Origin: CAVZLD01 sp964522605
GTDB taxonomy: Bacteria > Planctomycetota > Planctomycetia > Pirellulales > Pirellulaceae
DNA: 12,371 nucleotides
Direction: 5' to 3'
Assembly: GCA_964522605.1 (NCBI GenBank)
Contig: CAZFWV010000207.1
Coordinates: forward strand, 1-12,371
Each line of letters opens with the position of its first letter. The stretch's first letter is position 1. Shown piece after piece: positions 7,219-12,371 of this stretch. The notes under the pieces are model-generated. The model saw only the letters and a program-made list of their open reading frames with translations, was not told where the DNA came from and did not search any database. The position numbers and the translations under genes were made by a program.

Positions 7219-7728
7219 TCAAGGGGTGCACCGTGGGATGAACGGTTCATCGAAAGCATAGCTTAGATTCTGCTCAGGCAAGGGGATTTGTTGCCCGTTC
7301 GGCTCGGGCCAGGTGACGAGCCGGACAAAGCGTCCGCCGCTGTCGTACCAGCCCGCGCGCAGAAAGCGGCACCAGGTGATCCGCAACAGCAGATGGACCC
7401 AGCGGTCGGTCGCACAGGGCAGCGACACGACGGCATACCGCTCCGGCAGGGGGGCGCCGTGGAAAAAATCCAACCCTCGTGGTCCCAGATGCTTGCCGAC
7501 GACGTGCCGCGTGGGACCAGATGACTTCTGGGCGTCTTCATCCATGGGGGTCAGGGGGATCAGTCGGGGATACGGAAACCGACGTTCGGTCCGTCGTTCC
7601 CGACGGCCGTCCGACGGGTGCGTCAGGAACGCGGCCTGACGAGAAAGTTCCTCGATCAGTTTGTCCGTTGTCTCCAGAAATTGCGGCTGGCGGCCGGCGC
7701 ACATAGCTCGAGAACCAGGCGAAAGCAT
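7219..7728 (-). CDS. Degenerate PilZ-like protein of unknown function
   Basis: About 169 soluble residues. From this start, an arginine cluster RRERRTERR (42-50) containing RxxxR is followed by PYPRLIPLTPMDED (52-65), then VVGKHLGPRGLDFFH (76-90), and a Trp/Cys-rich strand WCRFLRAGWYDSGGRF (119-134). RxxxR followed after about 30 residues by a [DN]xSxxG turn is the cyclic-di-GMP-binding layout of PilZ domains. Here the turn reads HLGPRG and lacks the Asp and Ser. I read it as a PilZ-related fold that may have lost ligand binding; similar proteins seem to occur across planctomycetes (recollection). Start is uncertain: ATG 7728 has GGACGGG 7 bases upstream, while 7734 and 7704 are alternatives. 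The open frame reaches back to the ribBA stop, but that part looks non-coding. Confidence 0.7.
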   Translation of the reverse strand: MLSPGSRAMCAGRQPQFLETTDKLIEELSRQAAFLTHPSDGRRERRTERRFPYPRLIPLTPMDEDAQKSSGPTRHVVGKHLGPRGLDFFHGAPLPERYAVVSLPCATDRWVHLLLRITWCRFLRAGWYDSGGRFVRLVTWPEPNGQQIPLPEQNLSYAFDEPFIPRCTP

Positions 7729-7921
7729 GGGCATACCCGTCCGGGAAAGCGGAATCGACGGCGAAAAACTTCCTGCCGGTCGCCCCGGCCGCGCGGAGGA
7801 GCGCGACGTGGCGAACGGGAACTCACTGTTCGCGGATCCCGGCCTTCTCAGGGGAGCGAAAGGTCCGGAGCCAAGATGTGACGGCGCAGGAGGCCGTAGG
7901 CGACAGCAATGTCCTATTGGA

Positions 7922-7950
7922 TTCCTACTTCGCCAACGGGCAGGTGTCAA
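7922..7950 (-). promoter_or_regulatory. Possible sigma70-type promoter for the PilZ-like gene
   Basis: On the - strand a perfect TTGACA (7950-7945) is followed after 17 bases by TAGGAA (7927-7922). The -35 box and spacing are ideal, but the -10 box matches consensus at only three of six positions. It lies just after the ribBA stop and would give a leader of roughly 180 bases. Confidence 0.35.
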
Positions 7951-7961
7951 ACGAGAACGGG

Positions 7962-9176
7962 TCAATTCTGGCGGGGAAGTTGATGGCCCAGTTTGTCCCG
8001 CTTCGTTTCCAGATAATGAATGTTGTACTCATTCATGGGAGGCATGATCGGAACCTGATCCACGACCTCCAGATCGAACCCGCCGTAGATGAACGCATCC
8101 GTCTTCTTCGGATTGTTCGTGAGCAGTCGGACGCTCGACAATCCGAGGTCTTTCAGAATCTGGATCCCGACGCCGTAGTCTCGCGGATCGACCTGATGTC
8201 CCAGGGCCAGGTTGGCCTCGACCGTATCGAGGCCTTGATCCTGGAGTCCGTAGGCCTTGATCTTCTCGACCAATCCGATTCCTCGCCCCTCCTGAGGCAG
8301 GTAGACCACGACGCCAACCCCTTCCCGGCCGATCATCTCCAGTGCCATGCGCAACTGGTCGCCGCAATCGCAGCGAAGGGAGCGCAACAGATCTCCCGTA
8401 AAGCACGAGGAATGGAGTCGGACGAGTGGTACAGCCGCGCTGGGCAGATCTCCGAGCGCCAGGACGATCGGTTGCTGCGATTCGTATTGCACCTCGTACG
8501 CCAGGATGCGGAAGTGTCCATAGGGCGTCGGGAGTTCCGCCTCGGCAACTCGATGAACGAGCCGTTCCCGGCGGCGTCGATGGCGGATCAAGTCGGCGAT
8601 CGTGATGATTTCCAGCTCAAACTGTCCGGCCAAATCAGCCAGGACTTTGCGACTGGCTCGGTCCCCCGTCTGGTCGAGGATTTCGCAGAGCAGACCGGCG
8701 GGTTGGAGACCTGCCATGCGTGCCAGATCCACGGCGGCTTCCGTATGTCCGGCCCGCCGCAGCACACCGCCCTCTTTGGCCACCAAGGGCAGAATATGAC
8801 CGGGGCGCACAAAATCCCGCGGCTGGCTTCGCGGGTTCACTAACTCGCGAACCGTTCGGCATCGTTCCCGGGCCGTGATTCCCGTCCGCACCGACTTGTG
8901 GTCGATCGTTACGGTGTACGCGGTACGGTACGAATCGCGGGGGTTCGTCACCATCAGGGGCAGATCGAGCCGATCCGCGACCTCCGGCAAGATGGCGGCG
9001 CAGAGCAGTCCTTTGCCTTGACTGATGAAGAAGTTGACCAATTCGGGCGTGGCCTTTTCGGCCGCACAAATGAAGTCTCCCTCGTTCTCGCGGTCCTCGG
9101 CGTCCAAGACGATGACCGGACGACCATCGGCGATGGCTTGGATCGCGTCGTCGATGGACGAAAACTGATGCGACAT
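7962..9176 (-). CDS. ribBA: Bifunctional DHBP synthase / GTP cyclohydrolase II (RibBA)
   Basis: A 404-residue enzyme carrying the two entry reactions of riboflavin synthesis: ribulose 5-phosphate to 3,4-dihydroxy-2-butanone 4-phosphate (RibB half, about 1-205), and GTP ring opening (RibA half, about 210-404). The RibB half shows DAEDRENEGDF (25-35), RPGHILPL (124-131) and the catalytic RAGHTEAAVDL (141-151). The RibA half shows the zinc cysteines C258, C269 and C271 in SSCFTGD and RCDCG, YLPQEGRGIGL (292-302), DTVEANLALG and LLTNNPKK. Position 101-108 reads TARERCRT where the usual RibB motif is close to SAxDRxTT. ATG 9176 gives the family N-terminus; GAGG lies 11 bases upstream. A good promoter precedes it, and I see no sign of an FMN riboswitch, since the predicted leader is only about 65 bases. 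It stands apart from other rib genes. Confidence 0.96.
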   Translation of the reverse strand: MSHQFSSIDDAIQAIADGRPVIVLDAEDRENEGDFICAAEKATPELVNFFISQGKGLLCAAILPEVADRLDLPLMVTNPRDSYRTAYTVTIDHKSVRTGITARERCRTVRELVNPRSQPRDFVRPGHILPLVAKEGGVLRRAGHTEAAVDLARMAGLQPAGLLCEILDQTGDRASRKVLADLAGQFELEIITIADLIRHRRRRERLVHRVAEAELPTPYGHFRILAYEVQYESQQPIVLALGDLPSAAVPLVRLHSSCFTGDLLRSLRCDCGDQLRMALEMIGREGVGVVVYLPQEGRGIGLVEKIKAYGLQDQGLDTVEANLALGHQVDPRDYGVGIQILKDLGLSSVRLLTNNPKKTDAFIYGGFDLEVVDQVPIMPPMNEYNIHYLETKRDKLGHQLPRQN

Positions 9177-9248
9177 CTCGCAGGGATCCTCGTGCGAAGG
9201 GGCGGGGGCCAGCCGGGGGGCGACCTTTTGGAGGCGACGTCACCGGGT

Positions 9249-9278
9249 ATTATAAACAAGTACGACCCTTCCCGTCAG
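9249..9278 (-). promoter_or_regulatory. Sigma70-type promoter of ribBA
   Basis: On the - strand a perfect -10 box TATAAT (9254-9249) lies 18 bases after CTGACG (9278-9273), which matches four of six -35 positions. Transcription would begin near 9241, giving a leader of about 65 bases to the ribBA start. The location and the exact -10 box make this the strongest promoter call in the window. Confidence 0.6.
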
Positions 9279-9353
9279 AGTCGGGCCGAGGATCTTTCGG
9301 GGGAAGCGCTGCCTGCAAAGTTGCCGGAGCGGATGTTTGGAAGTTGCGCGTTG

Positions 9354-9373
9354 CCGAATTCGAGAGAATTCGG
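9354..9373. repeat. GAATTC palindromic repeat, copy 1
   Basis: CCGAATTC and GAATTCGG (8-bp arms) surround a GAGA loop. Together with the copies at 9409-9428 and 10613-10634 it forms a family in which the arms are fixed and the 4-base centre varies. Confidence 0.7.
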
Positions 9374-9408
9374 GGGGCGGTGCAAGTGGATTTCTGCTAC
9401 GAGACCCT

Positions 9409-9428
9409 CCGAATTCTCACGAATTCGG
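9409..9428. repeat. GAATTC palindromic repeat, copy 2
   Basis: CCGAATTC and GAATTCGG surround a TCAC loop, and a C at 9429 extends the family's GGC end. Its reverse complement matches copy 1 with one mismatch, so the two copies face each other. Confidence 0.7.
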
Positions 9429-9496
9429 CTACCTGCCGTCAAAATGTGCAACTTCAAAACGTGCATGCCGGGACAGGACGCGGCTGAGGATTATCG

Positions 9497-10429
9497 ATGG
9501 ACCCACGTGGCCGAACCGGTTCGGGACTAGCCCCGTCCAACGACACGACCGCTCCGCCGGTTGCCGGGCCCAGCTTGGGGCGCGAAGAGTATGTCGAACA
9601 GGCATACTTCTTCCGTACGCTTCTGGAGCGACTCAAAGACAATCTCCCCGTCCAGGAACTCATGGAGGCCATTGTCCATGAGGTGTTGGCGACCACGAAG
9701 CTGCCGTTGGCGATCAACTTCCTGCTGAGCGAATTGAAGCACACGGGGGGATGTGCCACGGCGATGGCGCGGCTGAAGCACTACTTCTCGGCCTTTCAGA
9801 CGTTCATCATGCGAGAAGCGGAAGACGACCGGGGTCGGATGGACTTGCGCGTGGCCCTGGCGATCCTGCAGCACGAAGCCGCGTATCGAGCCGAGGCGGC
9901 GACGCGACAGGGAATCTTCCTCTACCAATTTGAAACGCTCTGCCGAAACCGACTGAAGTACGATCAAGGGTTGGCCGCGATGGCGGCCGATCCGATCTTT
10001 GATGACAAGTGGCGCGAGTGGATCTTGACGGTGCGACGCCAGGTCGGCCTGGTCGATCTGGGAGATTTGATCTACGTCCGCAGCGAGTTTTATTGGGCGC
10101 AGGCGCGTCGGCGAGGCGTCCAGCCGAATCATGACTCCGACTATGCGGTGCTGTTTGGCGAAAAGGAGGGCCGCATCGCCCACGCCAACCGTCGACGCGA
10201 CCCACTTCTGCTGTTTGCTGCCTTGCAGCGGCACCTGGGGTATCCGGCCGTCCCACGCCTTGAGCCGCCCGATGCGGTGCCCCACTTGCTGCCCCAACTG
10301 GTGCGGCGCCTTGAGCGGATGGAGCATCGGGTGAAGCTCCTCGAGGAAGAACAGCGGGGAGGCGTCGATCTGTCGAAGTTTTATGTTGGTCCTCGCGGCG
10401 CCGCCACGCCTCCGAGAGACACGGTCTAA
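9497..10429 (+). CDS. Conserved-looking protein of unknown function, 310 residues
   Basis: I do not recognise a characterised family; the sequence feels like a planctomycete-restricted conserved protein, but that is an impression. It has no signal peptide or membrane segment, so it should be cytoplasmic. The first ~27 residues are Gly/Pro/Ser-rich and probably disordered. Residues 28-200 are mostly helical and rich in aromatic and charged residues, including REEYVEQAYFFRTLLERL (29-46) and FYWAQARRR (198-206). The segment LLPQLVRRLERMEHRVKLLEEE (264-285) has heptad spacing and probably forms a short coiled coil. ATG 9497 is supported by GAGGA 6 bases upstream, one of the best ribosome sites in the window. 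It is divergent from ribBA and monocistronic in appearance, with repeats on both sides. Confidence 0.82.
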   Translation: MDPRGRTGSGLAPSNDTTAPPVAGPSLGREEYVEQAYFFRTLLERLKDNLPVQELMEAIVHEVLATTKLPLAINFLLSELKHTGGCATAMARLKHYFSAFQTFIMREAEDDRGRMDLRVALAILQHEAAYRAEAATRQGIFLYQFETLCRNRLKYDQGLAAMAADPIFDDKWREWILTVRRQVGLVDLGDLIYVRSEFYWAQARRRGVQPNHDSDYAVLFGEKEGRIAHANRRRDPLLLFAALQRHLGYPAVPRLEPPDAVPHLLPQLVRRLERMEHRVKLLEEEQRGGVDLSKFYVGPRGAATPPRDTV

Positions 10430-10442
10430 AGGCGGTCAAAAA

Positions 10443-10482
10443 AGGCCTCGTCCGGCGCATTGGTCCTTCAACCGTGAGGCCT
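10443..10482. terminator. Inverted repeat after the 310-residue gene, weak terminator candidate
   Basis: AGGCCTC (10443-10449) and GAGGCCT (10476-10482) are perfect inverted repeats separated by 26 bases. On the + strand a T run (10494-10498) lies 11 bases past the stem, too far for a classical terminator. On the - strand a six-T tract follows the stem directly, but no - strand gene lies nearby. The long loop weakens either reading. Confidence 0.25.
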
Positions 10483-10612
10483 GTCGTGGTACATTTTTAG
10501 AATTCGTGCCGCCGCCCTGCAGGGCTACGTCGAAAAGGAATCGCGCCCCAGGATTCGGCCAAGACCGGAACGTATCCGAAGTCGAGAGACTTGGGCTACT
10601 CGGGCGCTGCCC

Positions 10613-10634
10613 GCCGAATTCCGACGAATTCGGC
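10613..10634. repeat. GAATTC palindromic repeat, copy 3
   Basis: The longest copy: GCCGAATTC (10613-10621) and GAATTCGGC (10626-10634) form perfect 9-bp arms around a CGAC loop. It lies in the gap between the 310-residue gene and the CBS gene, about 1.2 kb from the facing pair. Confidence 0.7.
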
Positions 10635-10811
10635 GACAGACAGGCTTCACGGCGTTGCCGGAAGCGGAAATGGGATCGAGTGGGTTTGGGGTGTGGGCCG
10701 TTGGCAAGGAGTCGCAGCGTCCGGGGAAAACGCCGAGACCTGCCCGGTAGTTTACAGGTCGTCTTTCGCCGTTTCTTCGAATTCACGCCGCTCGATCAGG
10801 GGTGATGCTCT

Positions 10812-11276
10812 GTGGTGTTTCAACTGCACTTGGGCTCGGAGACCGTCGGGCAGATGGATCTGCCTTCGCCGCTGTGCATGGCACCCTCGGCCACCTTGCG
10901 GGAGGTCCTCCAACGTCTCCAGGTCGAACGACGGGGAAGCATCTTGATCTGCCGGGCCGAGCAGGTGGTGGGAATCTTCACCGAACGCGACGCGCTGCTG
11001 CAGATGGCGCGATGTGCCGATCTGCAGCAGCCGATCGAGCAGCTTATGAGTGCCCCCGTGGTCACAGTCTCCCGGGATGCAACCGTCGAATCGGCGATCG
11101 CCCGCATGGCACTTGGGGGGTATCGCCAATTGCCCGTGGTCGACGAGCAGGAACGTCCAATCGGCGTACTGAAAGTGTCCTCCATTTTGCACTATCTAGT
11201 GCAACACTTTCCCCGTTTCGTCTACAATCTGCCTCCCACACCCGATCCCGCGACCCGGCAAAGAGAAGGGGCCTGA
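10812..11276 (+). CDS. Two-CBS-domain protein
   Basis: A 154-residue cytoplasmic protein made almost entirely of a CBS pair (Bateman module), which in known members binds adenine nucleotides such as AMP, ATP or S-adenosylmethionine. CBS1 spans about residues 17-70, with ILICRAEQVVGIFTERD (44-60); its TERD fits the ribose-phosphate-binding T-x-R-D pattern. CBS2 spans about 75-132, with LMSAPVVTVSRDATV, RQLPVVDEQERPIGVL and a serine in place of the usual final Asp. No enzyme domain is attached, so it may regulate a partner. The start is GTG 10812, with AGGGG (10798-10802) 9 bases upstream; an overlapping 199-codon frame from ATG 10805 lacks any domain and is rejected. korA follows 127 bases later and may be the functional neighbour, but this is inference. 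Confidence 0.88.
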   Translation: MVFQLHLGSETVGQMDLPSPLCMAPSATLREVLQRLQVERRGSILICRAEQVVGIFTERDALLQMARCADLQQPIEQLMSAPVVTVSRDATVESAIARMALGGYRQLPVVDEQERPIGVLKVSSILHYLVQHFPRFVYNLPPTPDPATRQREGA

Positions 11277-11331
11277 CCGTGCCCGCCGTGATTTCACGAT
11301 GTGAGGTTGTGAAAAGCGAGAAGATCAAGAA

Positions 11332-11359
11332 TTGTCTTTCCTTTGCAACTTCAAATAAT
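11332..11359 (+). promoter_or_regulatory. Possible sigma70-type promoter of korA
   Basis: TTGTCT (11332-11337, four of six -35 matches) is followed after 16 bases by AATAAT (11354-11359, five of six -10 matches). It lies in the AT-richest part of the CBS-korA gap and would give a leader of about 40 bases. The spacer contains the repeated 10-mer GCAACTTCAA. Confidence 0.4.
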
Positions 11360-11403
11360 CTAGAAACCCCGCACCCGCTCCACGATCGAAACAAATACTG
11401 AAG

Positions 11404-12371
11404 ATGGCGACGTCAACAAAAGCTTCGGCCAACTCGGCCAAACAGGTAGTCCAGCTCGAATCCGTTACCGTGCGATTTGCGGGAGACTCGGGCGACGGGA
11501 TGCAACTAGCCGGCACGCAATTCACAAACACTTCCGCCCTGGCGGGGAACGATGTAGCAACATTCCCCGATTTTCCCGCCGAGATTCGCGCACCGCGCGG
11601 GACCCTGGCGGGAGTCAGTGGATTCCAGGTCCATTTTGCCTCATCGGATATCTACACTCCGGGGGATCAGCTCAATGCGCTCGTCGCGATGAACCCCGCC
11701 GCCTTGAAGACGAATCTGGGAGACTTGGAGCCCGGTGGGACGTTAATCGTCAACGAAGATGCGTTCGACGCGAAGAGCGTGACGCAGGCCGGATACGCAA
11801 CGAGTCCGCTTGAGGATAACAGCCTGGATTCCTATCAGCTGTTCCGTGTTCCGATGACGAAGCTCACACGCCAGGCGGTCGACGGTCTGGGGTTGAGCCA
11901 GAAGGAGGCCGATCGGTGTCGGAACTTCTTCGCGATGGGGCTTGTCTACTGGATGTACGGGCGGAGTCTCGATGTGACGCAACGGTTCATCGAGAAGAAA
12001 TTTGGAAACAAGCCGCAGGTCGCGGAGGCGAATCTCAAGGCGCTTCGCGCCGGGCGGAATTATGGAGAAACGACCGATGCCTTCGTGAGCAGTTATCGTG
12101 TCGATCGCGCGAGTCTGGCTCCGGGCGTCTATCGCAGTATGACCGGGAACCAAGCCCTGGCTTGGGGAATGATGGCGGCTGCCCAACTGAGTGGCAAAGA
12201 ACTGTTTCTGGGCACCTATCCAATCACGCCGGCGAGCGACATTCTGCACGAATTGAGCAAGTACAAGAATTATGGCGTGCGCACATTCCAGGCCGAAGAT
12301 GAAATCGCGGCCATCTCGTCGACAATCGGAGCGGCTTTCGGGGGAGCGATGGCGATCACTACCTCCAGCGG
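11404..12371 (+). CDS. korA: 2-oxoglutarate:ferredoxin oxidoreductase, alpha subunit with fused gamma domain (5' part)
   Basis: First 322 codons of a gene that continues past the window edge. The enzyme oxidatively decarboxylates 2-oxoglutarate to succinyl-CoA and reduces ferredoxin, replacing or supplementing the 2-oxoglutarate dehydrogenase of the TCA cycle. Residues 22-200 form the gamma domain, with VRFAGDSGDGMQLAGTQF (23-40), PDFPAEIRAPRGTLAGVSGFQ (55-75) and the LNALVAMN strand (90-97). The alpha (pyrimidine-binding) domain begins near residue 245, with MTGNQALAWG and the characteristic GTYPITPASDILHEL (270-284) and FQAEDEIAAI. This gamma-alpha fusion is typical of KorA-type enzymes, which are about 600 residues, so roughly half is present. 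A related 2-oxoacid substrate is possible. ATG 11404 has only a weak GAAG upstream. The TPP-binding beta subunit (korB) is expected just right of the window. Confidence 0.92.
   Translation, partial: MATSTKASANSAKQVVQLESVTVRFAGDSGDGMQLAGTQFTNTSALAGNDVATFPDFPAEIRAPRGTLAGVSGFQVHFASSDIYTPGDQLNALVAMNPAALKTNLGDLEPGGTLIVNEDAFDAKSVTQAGYATSPLEDNSLDSYQLFRVPMTKLTRQAVDGLGLSQKEADRCRNFFAMGLVYWMYGRSLDVTQRFIEKKFGNKPQVAEANLKALRAGRNYGETTDAFVSSYRVDRASLAPGVYRSMTGNQALAWGMMAAAQLSGKELFLGTYPITPASDILHELSKYKNYGVRTFQAEDEIAAISSTIGAAFGGAMAITTSS

Larger units (their letters stand above)
9341..9454. repeat. Composite inverted element with two facing palindromes
   Basis: Outer ends AAGTTGC (9341-9347) and GCAACTT (9448-9454) are inverted repeats. 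Inside lie two palindromes (9354-9373 and 9409-9428) that are near reverse complements of each other. The whole could fold into a large cruciform or RNA hairpin. The layout resembles REP-doublet (REPIN) elements or a very small non-autonomous element. No target-site duplication was recognised. Confidence 0.45.
9177..9496. other. Divergent intergenic region between ribBA and the 310-residue gene
   Basis: About 320 bases without a gene. It contains the ribBA promoter (9249-9278) and a pair of facing GAATTC-based palindromes (9354-9428) enclosed by short inverted repeats (9341-9454). I found no convincing promoter for the + strand gene at 9497. Confidence 0.6.
10430..10811. other. Repeat-bearing intergenic region before the CBS gene
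   Basis: About 380 bases with no gene that I can support; open frames cross it but run through the palindromic repeat and show no family features. It holds a long-loop inverted repeat (10443-10482), a GAATTC palindrome (10613-10634) preceded by a small CGGGC/GCCCG hairpin (10601-10613), and two further isolated GAATTC sites at 10500 and 10779 followed by GTGCCG and ACGCCG. These last two may be decayed half copies. Confidence 0.55.

Noticed and set aside
7729..7965. N-terminal extension of the PilZ-like protein from a TTG that overlaps the ribBA stop codon
   Set aside because: The overlapping TTG suggested translational coupling, but the extra ~79 residues are Arg/Pro/Ser-rich with no family look, and no ribosome site precedes the TTG.
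7878..8843. Long + strand open frame of 321 codons opposite ribBA
   Set aside because: It mirrors ribBA codons on the opposite strand, and ribBA has complete catalytic motifs.
9177..9240. FMN riboswitch in the ribBA leader
   Set aside because: The predicted transcript leader is only about 65 bases, and I see none of the conserved FMN-aptamer stems.
9527..10327. - strand open frame of 266 codons opposite the 310-residue gene
   Set aside because: The + strand frame has a good ribosome site and balanced residue composition. The - strand frame starts inside it and shows no recognisable domain.
9341..10634. CRISPR array or mobile-element ends from the GAATTC repeats
   Set aside because: The repeats are palindromic, unevenly spaced, without regular spacers or cas genes. 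No transposase or clear target duplication is near.
10802..11401. A 199-codon + strand frame overlapping the CBS gene
   Set aside because: It has no domain, is rich in Arg and Gly, and overlaps a frame with two clear CBS domains.

Overview
The window is about 12.4 kb of ordinary-looking bacterial chromosome, fairly GC-rich, with eight complete protein-coding genes that I accept, one gene cut off by the right edge and one smaller gene whose start is uncertain. Several features point to a planctomycete, probably the Pirellulaceae or a relative: short palindromes built on GAATTC and a 'CTCGCCCTCCC' repeat between genes, unclustered housekeeping genes, weak Shine-Dalgarno sites, a fused CysN-CysC protein, and two proteins that look like planctomycete-specific families. 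This placement rests on recalled family resemblance; no search was run.

Layout, left to right. Bases 1-348 are non-coding and hold a strong hairpin and one copy of the GC-rich repeat. A ZIP-family metal transporter (349-1278, +) with a histidine-rich loop follows, then a second copy of the repeat. Next are cysD (1587-2498, +) and a cysN-cysC fusion (2613-4550, +), which together would turn sulfate into APS and then PAPS. Glucose-6-phosphate isomerase (pgi, 4569-6221, +) starts 18 bases after cysNC and is probably on the same transcript. Ribulose-phosphate 3-epimerase (rpe, 6377-7072, +) comes next. The + genes then meet two - strand genes: a small degenerate PilZ-like protein (7219-7728, -) and ribBA (7962-9176, -), the bifunctional enzyme that starts riboflavin synthesis. 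A good - strand intrinsic terminator overlaps the end of rpe, and ribBA has a convincing sigma70-type promoter.

To the right of ribBA is a divergent intergenic region carrying two facing palindromic repeats. It is followed by a 310-residue protein of unknown function (9497-10429, +), a repeat-bearing gap, a two-CBS-domain protein (10812-11276, +), and the first 322 codons of a 2-oxoglutarate:ferredoxin oxidoreductase alpha subunit with a fused gamma domain (korA, from 11404, +).

The genes cover central carbon metabolism (pgi, rpe, korA), sulfate activation (cysD, cysNC), riboflavin supply (ribBA) and metal uptake. They do not form one pathway. I found no tRNA, rRNA, CRISPR array, insertion sequence, phage gene or defence system, and no clear undescribed multi-gene system. 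The most unusual material is the intergenic repeats, the altered nucleotide-site motif in the APS kinase domain, and the two uncharacterised proteins.
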